This document shows positions 34,488-46,317 of a stretch of DNA of 64,000 bases, piece by piece; the first letter of the stretch is position 1; each line of letters begins with the position of its first letter. The stretch comes from Limonium bicolor. Taxonomy: Eukaryota > Streptophyta > Magnoliopsida > Caryophyllales > Plumbaginaceae. The notes below the pieces were generated by a model. The model did not search any database. It saw nothing but the letters and a program-made list of their open reading frames with translations, and was not told the DNA's origin. The translations under genes were made by a program, and so were the position numbers. The stretch lies in assembly GCA_023374045.1 (NCBI GenBank), contig CM041780.1, positions 95,389,005-95,453,004 of the forward strand, in the 5' to 3' direction.

Positions 34488-35374
34488 CCTAGTTGTAAAG
34501 GGTGTTGCCTGTTTTAAGCAAAAAGATAAGTCAGCATTGCGGGGGTGAAACTGGGACTAAACTTAGGAACTCAGGCCGAAGACTAGTGCGCCGCAATGAA
34601 TGCCGGGCTCCAAAATTTTGGGAGGGTCCGTTCTGGATCACACTTTTGGGTTACAAGATTCGTTGGTCTCACGAGTGGGTTTTGCAAGAATCAGGCTTGT
34701 AACAAGAATCAGCTTAAAGGATTTTTTTTGTTTTGGGGTGATCGAAGTATTTGGACTATGAAAACCCCTTAAATGTTTCATTTGGGCTAGAAGAGATTGA
34801 TGGATCGTTTCAGATATTGGGCCTGAGACCCAGGAGAAAAGGAACTCATACACAGAGGTCCCACACAAGGGGATGATGCAAATGTCCTCACAAAATAACT
34901 CAGTCCAATGGGTACAGGTCGATCCGGAGAGGTGCTCGGGGCGCGGGCCCAGGTCACCACAAAGGAATAGGGCTTGCACGCTATTCTCTTTGGGCTACCC
35001 CACTTTTTCCACATCACCTGAAGGTGTGCGTCTACGGTCGGGTCTTTGACTGACCAAACAATGGGCTAGGTAAGGGTACTGCCAGGAAAATGCTTGGGGC
35101 TAAGGCCCAGGTATTAAGGGGGTGTGGTTAGACGACACCCCTCTTTTCCCCCATTTATTCACATCACCTAAAAGGTGTGAGTCCCAGACAGGGGACCCTC
35201 AAACGGGTCCCGGGTGAAATTGGCTTGCGTGGACCCTCGCTCTCATATGATGCAAGGGTGCAAAAATTAAAGTGCGCACATAAATGAACAAGCAACATAG
35301 TAAAAGCCATAAATAAACGTTTTCAAGTTAAGCCCTCTTTCTTAAAATTAAACAAGTTAAAATTAAGAAGTTGC
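34488..35374 (-). other. Element C 5' leader
   Basis: Between primer site and gag. Frames at 34638-35017 (minus) match no domain I know. No structured RNA recognised. Confidence 0.5.
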
Positions 35375-35392
35375 TCCCCAGCAGAGTCGCCA
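35375..35392 (-). other. Primer-binding site of element C
   Basis: Minus strand TGGCGACTCTGCTGGGGA, identical to the site at 53-70. Three bases separate it from the LTR end at 35396. Confidence 0.85.
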
Positions 35393-35395
35393 GTC

Positions 35396-37154
35396 TGTGA
35401 GCCTCGATTTTAAACCCTATCCTATGTTGATTAAAGTTGATTAGGATATAGTCGGGTTTTAGGTCCACTTATAACCTAAGATTAATAACTATGTCATAAA
35501 CAATAATTATAAAACCTAAGTAGCTCACTGGAACCTATTATGAGTCGCCACCTAATTTTAACCTAGATCAAATTAGGAAAGGAGAGTTCGGGTTCGGGGG
35601 CTGATATTCGACTTAATTAGGGTTCAATTACTTTCATTACCCTCCTAGGTCGTTTTTCCTCTACTTGGTTTAATCACGGCTTATACAAAGTTGCTTTTTA
35701 ACCTAGTGCGCGTTCTGTTTTTTTGTTTTTAACATTTTTTGACAGAAAATTAAAGTGGAAATAAAATACCTAAACTAGGGTTTCGGAGGCAGAATTAGGT
35801 CAAATTTGTTTCCGTCCGTAGCCACGGACCTATGTCCGAAGCCACGGACCCCAGTTAACCTATATAAAAGTAAAAGTCGAATTAAAAGAAAATCGTAAAG
35901 TCCGGGGCCTCGGACAGGCTGTCCGTGGGCCCGGACATTATTAAAAAAACCTAATTTTTAAATTTAAAATCCCGCCGCCGTCCGTGGGTCCGAGCTTACG
36001 GACAGGGTCCGGGACCCCGGACACGACGTCCGTGGGTGCGGACCCCCTCGGACGGCGGCTTGAGGCTGTTCCAGAAGGTGTTTTCGGCTCAAATTTTATG
36101 GGTGTGTAGCCTGAAAGATTACAATACGTTAGTAGTCGAAAGTTCTCAATTTGAATTCGAATTATGCACGAAACTTGGTAAACAAGTTATTGGACAGAAG
36201 CTTGAATAAACAACAATACAGAAGCGTACGAAGGTTAGTTTGAGCCCAAATTTTGAGGCAAGACAGATAATACCGTGGAGAATTAGGGAAGTGTAGTTTC
36301 TACCTGTTTTACCTTCGGATTCACAACATTTCTTCACACCGGGATTCGTCGAGTGCTCCGTTGATGGCAGACCCGAGAGGATTTCGACCCAAGCTTCTGG
36401 TTGTTGGTTGGTCTTGCTGTTCTTCATGTTTTGGTGGTGTTTTTGTGGGGTTTTGATGACTATTGATGCTTTGGGGATTGGAAAACGTGTTTAGATGGTG
36501 ATTTCAGGGGATTTTCGGTATGATTTGGGTGGCCGGGTGTTGGAAAACGTGAGAGAGAGTGAGGAGGCTTCGTTTTCTGACTCTCTAGGGTTCTTGAGCA
36601 TATGAGGTTCTGATTTTATCCAAAAACCTATCCCCTTATATAGACTTTCTTAAAGATAAAGAAAATCTAGTAAAAGTAAGATTTTTCGATATTTTAGTTA
36701 AGTTGCTTCCCAAAGGAATTTTGCTGTGAAATTTTAACCACGTGTCAAGGATGGAAATTATGAATTTTCTGAAGTGGAATCGGATTTTTTAAATGTTGGA
36801 ATATTTTAAAATTGAATTTCTCGTCAGATTCAGTCAGAAATTGCTAGAAAATTATTGGAAATTCGAAAAATCAAAATTCCAACGCCATTATGCTTAAAAT
36901 GTCATCCTCTATCATGGGTTAAAATATCAAAGCGTTTCAAGCTGATTTGGGCATCCTTTGGAGGAGAGAGAAAGCTTACAAGAGGTCTTAGGAGCCTTTA
37001 AAGATTACCAAAACCCCTGAAAGTGACGAAGCTGCTCCCCATGCCATGGAACTTGCCGATCGGGCCGGGATCCCTCACCGCTTGATTAAAATGCCTCTCA
37101 CAACACCAGTACCTCGTAGACCCTAACCAGGGGGTCAAAATTTTGGGTATAACA
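35396..37154 (-). mobile_element. Element C 5' LTR (1759 bp)
   Basis: Minus strand opens TGTTATACCC at 37154 and ends GGCTCACA at 35396. TATA-like TATATAAG (minus) at 36635-36642. The 35805-36060 segment is dense in CCGTCC/CGGAC motifs as in the other LTR. GAGTCGCCACCTA at 35542 repeats part of the primer site inside the LTR. Confidence 0.88.
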
Positions 37155-38784
37155 CCACCCTCCTGAAAACATCATCACTGACCCAAACTCCGGTGTTCAA
37201 ACACGTCTCCAAGCAATGCAAAACCTCTGTGCCTTTGGTGCTTTTCTCTCCAGGACTGAACCAAGAAATGTCAAAGAAGCTCTCCTTGATAGTGATTGGG
37301 TCATTGCAATGTAGGAGGAACTAAATTCTCTCCAAAGACATGCCATCTGGGAGTTAGTTCCTCGACCCACACATCAACAAACAATTGGTACTCGTTGGTT
37401 CTTTCGTAATAAACTTGATGATGCAGGACAAGTTTTCAGGAATAAAGCTCGATTGGTCATCCAGGGCTACAATTAAGAAGAAGGGATTGACTATGATGAA
37501 ACCTTTGCACCCGTAGCTCATCTTGAAGCAATTCGCATGTTAATTGCGTTTGCTGCATTCAAAGGTTTCACATTATATCAAATGGATGTCAAGACAGCCT
37601 TCCTCCATGGCTATATTGATAGAGAAGTCTAAGTCGAGCAACCTCCAGGGTTCACAGACTCCGTCCATCCCGACTACGTCTACAAACTGTTTAAGGCCCT
37701 TTACGGACTGAAACAGGCTTCACGCGCCTGGTATGAAAGACTGTCTACATATCTATTGCAAATTGGTTTCTCTCGAGGTAACGTAGATAAAACGCTCTTC
37801 ATTCTTCACTCGTCACATGACTTACTTCTAGTACAGATTTATGTTGATGATATCATTTATGGCTCTACCAGTAACACCCTCTACGACCATTTTGCTAACC
37901 TCATGAAGCAGGAGTTTTCCATGAATGAGTTAGGTGAGCTCAAGTTCTTCTTAGGATTACAAATTCAACAAGAAAAGGAAGGGATCAAGATCCATCAACA
38001 AAAGTACATCAAGGAACTCCTTGACAAGTACAACCTCAAAAATGCCAAGAGTATGTCCACACCAAGCTGTACATCTGCCAAACTTCATCTTGACGATGAC
38101 AGAGTCGGTGTCAATGCCACAAAATATAGAGGAATGATAGGGTCCCTCTTGTACCTGACTGTCAGTCGTCCCGACATTCTTCACGCAGTCTGTCTCTGTG
38201 CTCGCTTCCAAGCAGCACCAAAGCAATATCACCTCAAAGCAGTCAAGCGTATCTTCCTTTATCTTAAAGGTACAAGTACACTCTATCTATGGTATCCACG
38301 ATCTCCTACTTTTACTTTATCTGGATATAGCGACTCTGATTGGGCTGGTTCTCTCCAAGATCGAAAGAGTACTTTAGGTAATGCGCAGTTCTTGTGTCTT
38401 TGCCTCGTTTCATGGTCCTCCACAAAACAGAACTCCGTAGCACTCTCTACAGCGGAGGCAGAGTATGTCTCTGCTGCAGCCTGTTGCTCCCAACTCCTTT
38501 GGATGAAACAACAACTTTAAGACTATCATGTCACCCAAGAACAAATCCTAATTTTCTGTGACAATAAAAGCACCATCAAAATATCCGAAAACCCAGTCCA
38601 ACACTCAAGAACCAAACATATTGAAATTCGTTTTCACTTCTTGAAAGACTGTGCCGAGAAAAAACTCATCCACCTTGACTTTGTGCCCATAGAAGATCAA
38701 CTTGCAGATATCTTTACTAAACCCTTGTCTACAGCACAATTTGAAGCACTGCGATCAGCAATCGGGTGGACTCCGTCTACTTAG
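37155..38784 (+). pseudogene. Element F Copia reverse transcriptase and RNase H
   Basis: Starts mid-protein (GVQTRLQAMQNLCAFGAFLS). RT fingers: [69 protein letters not shown]; catalytic YVDDIIYGS; LKFFLGLQIQQ. RNase H: SDSDWAGSLQDRKSTLG, WSSTKQNSVALSTAEAEYV, FCDNKSTIKISENPV, RTKHIEIRFHFL, and end ADIFTKPLSTAQFEALR; stop at 38782-38784. In-frame stops at about 37312 (AM-stop-EEL), 37476 (N-stop-EEG), 37630 (EV-stop-VEQ) and 38518 show it is dead. The first two fit CAG to TAG and CAA to TAA. Confidence 0.92.
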
Positions 38785-39120
38785 ACGGTCGCATCTCCTT
38801 GCCACTACCACAATCTTCGATAGGTACTCCCTCATGTCTCATCGAGTCTGTCTCTATTTGCACTTGAATCTGTGAAATGTGTTTTACTGCTTGGAACGTC
38901 TATAATTCTGGCGCTACACACCCACATCATCTATCCAAACCAACCCCGCCTTAATCCTCGCCGTTAATCTCGCTAACCCTTGCCATTCCCTCATTTATCT
39001 CACCTGACACACGCATTCTTTGCAACTTCCGTAGACTTTCCAGCATTTATATCCATCACCCGTCTACTCCATCTCTCTCACTTCCATCCCCTTTACACCC
39101 AAGAATACTACAAACTCCAA
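38785..39120 (+). other. Spacer between pol and env-like ORF of element F
   Basis: About 335 bases with no conserved domain. An upstream ATG frame from 38980 runs into the env-like ORF but its first 47 codons look like leader sequence. Confidence 0.5.
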
Positions 39121-40555
39121 ATGGCAGGCATTAATCTCAACGGTATCAATATCCTGGCCGATATCTTCCAAGATACTATCCACCTTCAGGCGTACCTCCA
39201 ATCAATGGCCACACCAATCCCATCTCCACTCACCACCATCACCACAAGATCAAAACCCTCCTGCCGACACCCAAACTACTAATCAACCGCAAGCCCCACC
39301 CAATAAATCTCCAACACCAACCCCACCCGCATCTCCCGCAAAATCCGCAACACCTCCCAAATCGCCTAAACCCCGCAAGAGAAAAGCTCAAACTTCCACT
39401 CGACCCACAGCCAAAAGAGTTCTCCATTCTTCTGCCAAGGCCCAACCAGTCTCCTCTGGTTCCGGCGAATCTTCACCGGTACAAGAACTGCCCACCGTAT
39501 GTCACGATACATCTACTGGTGCCACCTCAACCAGGGACCAGAAACCTCCCATGCCACACCGGAGATGTGCGAAGATATACCCCTTCAACCAGCGCTACAT
39601 GCTCAGTGACCCCGCTTCAGAATGAAATATCATCAGGGGTAAGTTCCTCGATTTCTCATGGGCTCTATCTTCAAACCTAGGGGAGTTGGTAACCATGCTA
39701 GAGGTTCACGGGTGGAAACACCTCTTCTGTGAGATAACGGAGTGGTATCTCCAAGAGTCTGTTGATTTCTTTCAAAATCTTGTTATCAGAAACGGTGCCG
39801 CACAATCTTTTGTTAATTCCACCCCCATCTTCTTTAATCTTGAAAAATTGTCCCAAATCCTTGGAGTCCCTGCTACTGGTCTGTCCTTCCAAGGAGTCCT
39901 TCCTGAAATCCCCGGGGTCCCACAAAATAAAATCTACCGCTTTTTATCCTTAAAGAAAAAAGTTGGCTCCCCAATACCCCGTGGCGATCTCTCCATTTTA
40001 CACCAACTCCTGCACATACTTGTCATCAAGAACATTGTCCCCTGAAAAGAAGGAAATCTCATGGTCAACTTCTTGGACCTCACAATAATGTACTGCATAA
40101 TCAACTGTCATTCCATTAATCTGGCCCACATTGTTCTCCATCACTTAGCCCAGTCTGTCGACACCCCGAAACACTCCTTGGGGTATGTGTTCTGGCTACC
40201 TCGGATTCTCAAATTCTTTCAGGTACCCCTGGCGACATCGTCGCCACAGTCCATCGAAGAGGCAGACACCATCAACCTTCGCTATCTGAATCGGCTGACA
40301 TCTATGGACAAATCCAAGCTGTTGCCCCCACCATCAACTCCAACGACGGCGGGAACTTCCACTTCTCAGGAGGCAGTCCCTCAAGCTTCTCTCCTACCCC
40401 TCCTGAAGAAAATGGAGCGACTCCTAGCGCAGGCAGCAGAGTTGATTCAGGGCCAAACGCGGATGATGGACAGACTCGCTGGGATAGAGACGACTGTGGC
40501 AGCCTTACAAGAACAACTCCTTGATATCCAAGCCTCCCTGACCCCAACCCCTTAG
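39121..40555 (+). pseudogene. Element F env-like ORF (plant transposon protein domain plus coiled coil)
   Basis: Starts MAGINLNGINILADIFQD. A Pro/Lys-rich segment with basic KPKPRKRKAQ follows after a frame shift near 39240. The conserved core at about 39680-40260 (LEVHGWKHLFCEITEWYLQE, FVNSTPIFFNLEKLSQILG) resembles the 'putative plant transposon protein' family found in this position in Sireviruses. The end (LLPLLKKMERLLAQAAELIQ...DRLAGIETTVAALQEQLLDI) has heptad Leu/Ile spacing, a coiled coil. Stops at about 39624 and 40043-40045 break it. No clear signal peptide or membrane segment, so 'envelope' is only a positional label; function unknown. Confidence 0.7.
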
Positions 40556-40680
40556 CCATGACGTGTGTGTGTGTAGTGTTAGGACTTAGGCTGTTTTAAA
40601 GATCTAAACACATTTTGCTGGTTTGTGTGTGAATCTTTTTTACTAACTCTTTGTGACTATGGGCTTCCCTCTGATTAAAG

Positions 40681-41020
40681 CAAAAGGGGGAAGCGGTGAA
40701 TCCCGTCTGGTGTACGGGTGACTCTGTTGTTGCTTTAAACTGCTTTCGGATTTCTGCTGCTGGGCCGTGTGGTCTAGTACTATAACTGCTATATCTAATA
40801 TGCCTTATAATGCCTATTACACTGCCTATTTTTTGCTTGCCTAGAGTCCCTCTACGATTAAGGGGGAACCTAAATGGAGTCCTTGAACTCAATTACTACT
40901 GGTGCTATTAAGGGGGAACTTTGACAGGGTCGGTTCCCCTAGTTCTTTGTGTTACTGTTTCAGGATTGACTCCATCGGGATTCACGGAGGTTTGCTATCA
41001 TCAGCAACAAGGGGGAAACT
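40681..41020 (+). repeat. Four polypurine-tract-like motifs of element F
   Basis: AAAAGGGGGAAG (40682), TTAAGGGGGAACC (40858), TTAAGGGGGAACT (40908) and ACAAGGGGGAAACT (41007), the last directly before the LTR. Multiple polypurine tracts upstream of the 3' LTR are described for Sireviruses. Confidence 0.8.
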
Positions 41021-41022
41021 AT

Positions 41023-41843
41023 TGGGACATCAGAGTGTTACAGAGATAGCCAATCACCTCAACAGAGTCAATCATCCTTAGTCAGACACAAAGAGTGAGC
41101 CACTTCAATGGAGTCCATGAAACTAAGGAGGCTTCACATACTCTCCCGTGCTGTTGCGAATAATAAGGAGTCAACTCGGGAATGCCTTAACGTCACAACA
41201 GTCATAAAGTCCTTCCTTAAACACCCGAAGTTCGCAGGCCAAGTAAGAAGACCACTCAAAGACGTTGGACGTTGCCCACTAAATTAGTTCCGATATTTTC
41301 GGAACTAACTCCCTCGACCAACCGTTTGTAATACTAGTATAAATAGGATACGTAATCGCTAGTTTCAAGTGGGCTTTCATTGAGGAATATTTCAGAGCTT
41401 AGAGAGAGAGAAAGAATTGCTTTGTAAGCCAGAGAGAGAGAGAAGATACATACCAAGTTAGTTAGTACTTTTAGATAGACTCTACTTAGGAAGATCCTAG
41501 TTTCACTACGCTTACCATTGATCTGATCAGAAAGTGTATTGGGTGAGTGAGTGAAAAACCGCTAAGTAGATCCCTTCTACTTTGTGGACATTTGTAAGTT
41601 GTTTTATTTGACCAGGAAATAAAATAGCTTATTTGTGTATCATGCTGAGTTCCGCAGAGTCCTTCTTTCCTTTCCACATCGTTTCGTTTCAATTACCTCA
41701 AAGTCTATCGCACCCTTAGTTTAATCAATTCGATTGAGTGCCACTACATCATAGAGTGTTTCTCACTTACAAAGGCTGATTGAGTCAAACCAACTCTTAG
41801 ACTCACACCTTTGGTTGGTTTGAGTTAGCCACCCGATCCTACA
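41023..41843 (+). mobile_element. Element F 3' LTR (about 820 bp)
   Basis: From TGGGACATC after the polypurine tract to CCTACA before element G resumes. TATA box TATAAATA at 41338-41345, and a perfect 10-bp inverted repeat TTAGTTCCGA/TCGGAACTAA (41284-41293, 41299-41308) 30 bases upstream. AATAAA-like signal at about 41620. The 5' LTR is outside the window, so edges are inferred. Confidence 0.7.
41338..41345 (+). promoter_or_regulatory. TATA box in element F LTR
   Basis: TATAAATA preceded by a perfect palindrome; position within the LTR fits a U3/R junction promoter. Confidence 0.6.
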
Positions 41844-42723
41844 CATGGGGTACTGAAGACGATCGTCTCCGATCGTGACACATGTTTCCTCAGCAGGTTT
41901 TGGCGTCAGGTGCAGGAGGCGTTTGGTACTCAGTTACGCCTTAGCACAGCCATTCACCCTCAAGCTGATGGGCAGACCATGAGGACGATTCAGATGCTGG
42001 AGGATATGTTACGAGCGGTGGCTCTGGACTGTCAGGGGAGTTGGGTAGAGCGTCTACACCTGGTAGAATTCTCCCACAATAACTTCTACCACTCGTCCAT
42101 CGGCATGGCACCATTCCAGGCTCTGTATGGCAGGCCGTGCCGGACTCCTATCATGGAGTGACCCTACTGAAGCAGTCTTGATTAGGCAGAAGTACATTCA
42201 GACACTACAGGATGATGTTAGAGTTATTCAGCAGCACATGAGGGCAGCGCAGTCTAGAAATAAATCTTATGGGGACCAGCATACTAGAGAGCTCGAGTTT
42301 CAGATCAGTGATATGGTCTTCCTACGAGTGTCTCCTATGAGAGGCATCTTCAGATTTGGGATGAGAGGGAAGTTAAGCCCTAAGTATGTCGGTCCGTACA
42401 GGATTACGGAGCGAGTGGGCGCAGCAGCATACAGACTAGATCTACCAGCGGAGTTAGGGAAGGTACATGACGTGTTTCATGTTTCTCAACTAAAGAAGTA
42501 TATACCTGACCCTTCTCACGTGTTGTAGTCAGAGAGATTGGAGATTGAGCCCACACTGAGATATGAGGAGACTCCTATTCAGATCTTGGATATGAAGGTC
42601 CGAGAAACGAGAGGTAGATCGGTTAAACTAGTGAAAGTTCTTTGGGATTATCATGGGGTTGAGGAAGCTACTTGGGAGACTGAGGACTCCATGAGAGTGA
42701 GGTACCCACATCTATTCGCATGA
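41844..42723 (+). pseudogene. Element G integrase end with chromodomain
   Basis: Plus-strand chromovirus fragment. GVLKTIVSDRDTCFLSRFW is the second catalytic Asp; FHPQ-type IHPQADGQTMRTIQMLED is where the catalytic Glu lies in relatives, but here GQTERT reads GQTMRT (Glu to Met). FGMRGKLSPKYVGPYRI and YRLDLPAELGKVHDVFHVS are the usual C-terminal motifs. A TAG at 42526-42528 is followed by the chromodomain VRETRGRSVKLVKVLWDYHG, ending MRVRYPHLFA-stop at 42721-42723. Frame shift near 42160. The upstream part is separated by element F. Confidence 0.9.
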
Positions 42724-43104
42724 TGTTTTCCTATCCTTCTGTGGTTCACGTTAGTAGCGGTACGAAGGCTTACCTTAACTCTTTTAAGGGGGATATACTG
42801 GCATACTCTTTCTTCATCACCTCATCCAGATTATGCCTGTTCCGTGATTGGTAGAGTGAGAGGTGGATGTATGTACTTAGTTTTTACGTTATGACACAGT
42901 TTGTGACTTTTTGATTTTCATCATGAAATATCTTGGTATATTTTGATTCAGTTTGATTTTTATTTTGAGTAATCTCGAGTGGAATGTTGAAATGGAAATG
43001 GATGGCAATGAAGGATTGGATTGGTATGGAATTTTGTTGGAATTATTATTGTCTCTAGTTGATTTTTAAACTTCGAGTCGAAGTTTCTTTTAAGGGGGAT
43101 ATAC
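42724..43104 (+). other. Element G 3' untranslated region with duplicated polypurine tract
   Basis: CTTTTAAGGGGGATATACTG occurs at 42781-42800 and again at 43087-43106, the second directly at the LTR start. No gene. Confidence 0.75.
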
Positions 43105-45949
43105 TGAAATACCCCTAAATTAATTTAAATTAATATAGGGGATTTCTTTTATTAAACCATAAATAATACAATTAAATATTAAATTATTGTATGGAATTAT
43201 GAATATTAAATTATTGTATGGAATTATGAAAGTTAAATTAACGGATTTCTTCTATTTAATCCTAAGAATACTATTAAATATTAACTTACTATATATTATT
43301 ATATAGTATTATGAATTTATTAATAAGATTTATAAGTCCACAAATCTTGGAAAAATATCTAAACACTCCTAGTATATTATAAAGAATTTAGAAAGAATTG
43401 GAACATTAATTTGAATCATAAAAGTCAATATAAAATCATGGAAACCATAAAGCTTCTTAAGCCTTGCTGGGGTTGACTTTTTGAGAATGGTCAAACCAGC
43501 CCATGAAACCTATACCAATAGAAAGGTTATGGAAAACCAAGAAGATTGATAAAAAGAACGTCAAAAACGGATCATCCTAGCCAAAGTTATGATAAAATGA
43601 AGTTTAGAGCCAACATTTTGAAGGCTGCTGACGTGGCAAGGGCCGGCTGACTCTGCCACGCACGCCTCGGGAAATGTGCCACGCCAGGGCGCCAGAACTC
43701 CCCAGATTTCGGCTAACTCTTCTCAGCCACCCTCAGTTATTGCCTCATTTTCAGAGTCCATTATCTCAGCCGTCCTTGAGTATTTTTACATGCCGTTTCT
43801 TTCATTCTCTTCTCCTTCAAACCCTCTTTCTAACCATTACTCATACATGACCTAAATCCTTCTACATCCGCCGTAAACTTGATCGGAAGTTGCCTCCTCG
43901 AACACTTGCAACCCACATTTCCAGAAAAATCGAATCGGTAAGGTAACTTCTTCGAGTCATGTCTCCTTCATCTCTCAATAAAAATTAGAATTATATATCT
44001 CATTTTGTAGATCTCTAATCCCTCTACAACTTTCCTTTTTATGCCGAAGGCTGATTCTCAATCGGGTGGAAGTTAAAGGCATCTAAAGTTCACTAGTCGA
44101 TCACGGATGGATTTTCTGCCCAGATTTTTTCCAGAAATCGATAGGTAAACCCAGATCTTGTGAGATCTGTAACTTTCTCCCTAATCTATCAAATTCAATG
44201 ATTCTTCCACTAGTATTTAGAGTTACATTCCTACTTTAAAATGTGGTAGGTTTCATGGACTGAATCCTTCTCAGTTAGCGCGAGTTGGTCCTTGAAGTAG
44301 CCAACTCGAACTGCACATAAAATCATAGAATTTCCAGAAAAACGTAAGGTATAAACCCGAGACTTTCGACTTAAATTTCTTCCTGTGTGTTGCGTATTAG
44401 ATTAAGATGTTGCTATCAAATTGTAGAACTATATGTCCTCTTTCGAATGAGGCCAACAATTTGTCCTAACTCGATCTGTGCCGAATTTTATAGATCCTCA
44501 AAGTTAGCTACTCGAACAGCCTGAATTTTGAACCTTTCCAGAAATCCGATTTCCATTAACCTCACCGGCGCTTATTTGGTAAGTTTTCGATCAATTCCTC
44601 CGTTGTTGTTATTCGGTTTTTCGTTCTAGATCTAAGCCATCTACCAATTTGACATATAACGCATCGTATAGAGAGAATTTAGAGAATTTCAATTCGGAAT
44701 TGTCAAACCCTAACCAGAAATGAACCCAGAATAGAAATCCATGATCCGTGCATCAAATTGACGAAATTGATATCATTGTAACCGGCTTTCGATTTCAAAT
44801 CCAACGAAAGAAGAATCATCGAATTTGGTTCTATAGATTGGGAGAAATCAACGAATTCCCACGCGACAATCGGTTTGAGTTTTCTGATGAACTCGAGTGA
44901 TTTGGGCCGTCCGATCGTGGTTTATAGGAACGGACGGCCGAGATTAAAACGTGGAAGGTTTTAGTTGTATTAAGTTATATAAATTCCAGAATTAAACCCT
45001 AACTTGTTGAATTTATTTAATGGCCTTCCCTGATGTATTTTGACACGAAATTTTAACCATAGATTCCTTATAAAATCTAGTTTATTTTTATGTAAATTAA
45101 TATGGGTTTTGTGTTATTAAACGTAATTTATAATTTTGGTAATTTCTGAGTATTTTGGATTTATTTAGATAATTACTCAAGATATTTTTGTGAAATAAAT
45201 TTTTATAATATGTCTAAAATATCATAGTTACTATATATTAAATTTGGGAATTTTTTAGACAAGAGGAAATAGGTCAAAAAATTGTAATTCTGAAATTTTC
45301 TTAAGACATAATATAATATATGGTTTTTAATGTAACCAAATATTAAAGTATAGTTGATTGAAGAACTTTATATGTTGGTAAAAGTATAATAAGACTAAAC
45401 TAACATTTAATACAGAATGTTCATGAATATTTTTGGGTGTAAAATTTTAAGTGAAGTAAAAAAATTATATATATATACATATATATAAAAGAAATAAAAT
45501 GGTAATTTAGGTTAAAACAAGGAGTTAAATTAATCTACACTTATATTAATTAAATACAATAGAAGCTAATATACTGAAATGAAACAAAAGAAATACTTTA
45601 TAAAACATATGTTGAATGTAGATATATGTAGAAGTTAATAGAATTAGTTTAAATACAATAAGCTACATAAAGGATGACTTAAATAAATTCTAATACATGT
45701 AAATGCATATATATTAAAATAACTAAAGGAAATACATACCTCATGGAAAATGTAACAAGAGGGGAAATATTCAAGTAAACCTAGTTCATACGCAACAATC
45801 AAAACATTAAATGTTAATGTGACATATAGGTGGACTATAACTTAAGAGCTTAATTAAGTTAACCCTATGACTAGGAGTAGGTGATTGAAATAAAATTAAA
45901 CGTACCCTCAAGACATACAAATTCAATGGCGTAAATGGTCAAGTCAATC
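43105..45949 (+). mobile_element. Element G 3' LTR, left part
   Basis: Opens TGAAATACCCC right after the polypurine tract, the same start as the LTR of element A (minus strand). Interrupted at 45950 by element E (target duplication CAATC at 45945-45949). No gene seen in 2.8 kb; AT-rich after 45000. A 9-bp perfect inverted repeat GGCCGTCCG/CGGACGGCC lies at 44905-44913/44931-44939. Confidence 0.75.
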
Positions 45950-46317
45950 TGATAAGTGAGAAATACATAGACATTTAAGGGTTTAATTTACCTTGTACTT
46001 ACTTACTTTCAGGATAATATTACTCACTTATCGTATGTTTTTCCTCTAGTTATTTTTTATTGATTATCTCACAAATTTATTGGTTAACATGAGGAAAACA
46101 AAGCTAGGAGCAAAGTACTCGAAAAGATGAACGCGTAGGCGAAAACGGGGATCAAATCGGAGCTAAAACGAACATTTTAGAGGCAATTGACCTTTGATCC
46201 GGACCAGTGTCCGGATCACCTGGTCCGGACCAACACACGCCAGCGCACCCGATAAGAAAAATCGACATGGTCCGGACAGTGGTCCGGACATGTCGACTTG
46301 CCAGCGTAAAAGGAGCA

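Larger units (their letters stand above)
19193..37154 (-). mobile_element. Element C: Tat-like LTR retrotransposon lacking RT and integrase
   Basis: Minus-strand element. 5' LTR 35396-37154, primer site 35375-35392, leader to about 34490, gag remnants 34487-33536, protease plus G-patch about 33330-32683, long 3' untranslated region with two minisatellites, polypurine tract 20904-20917, 3' LTR 19193-20903 truncated by element A. Element D interrupts it at 21845-30222. Without D the internal part is about 6.1 kb and has no trace of RT, RNase H or integrase, so C would depend on a helper. C itself sits inside the RT gene of element F. Confidence 0.82.
37155..41843 (+). mobile_element. Element F: Sirevirus-like Copia, 3' half
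   Basis: Plus-strand Ty1/Copia element: RT (interrupted on the left by element C) and RNase H to 38784, env-like ORF about 39121-40555, four polypurine-tract-like motifs at 40681-41020, 3' LTR 41023-41843. Its 5' half (LTR, gag, protease, integrase) lies left of the window. It is inserted in the integrase of element G, which resumes at 41844. An env-like ORF downstream of pol plus multiple purine tracts is the hallmark of Sireviruses. Confidence 0.85.

Noticed and set aside
38980..39120. Earlier start for the env-like ORF
   Set aside because: The extra residues look like untranslated leader; the later ATG at 39121 precedes the conserved part, though this is not certain.
37155..42723. Endogenous pararetrovirus or other integrated virus
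   Set aside because: All RT, RNase H and integrase motifs are of Copia or chromovirus retrotransposon type; no movement-protein or coat-protein signature seen.
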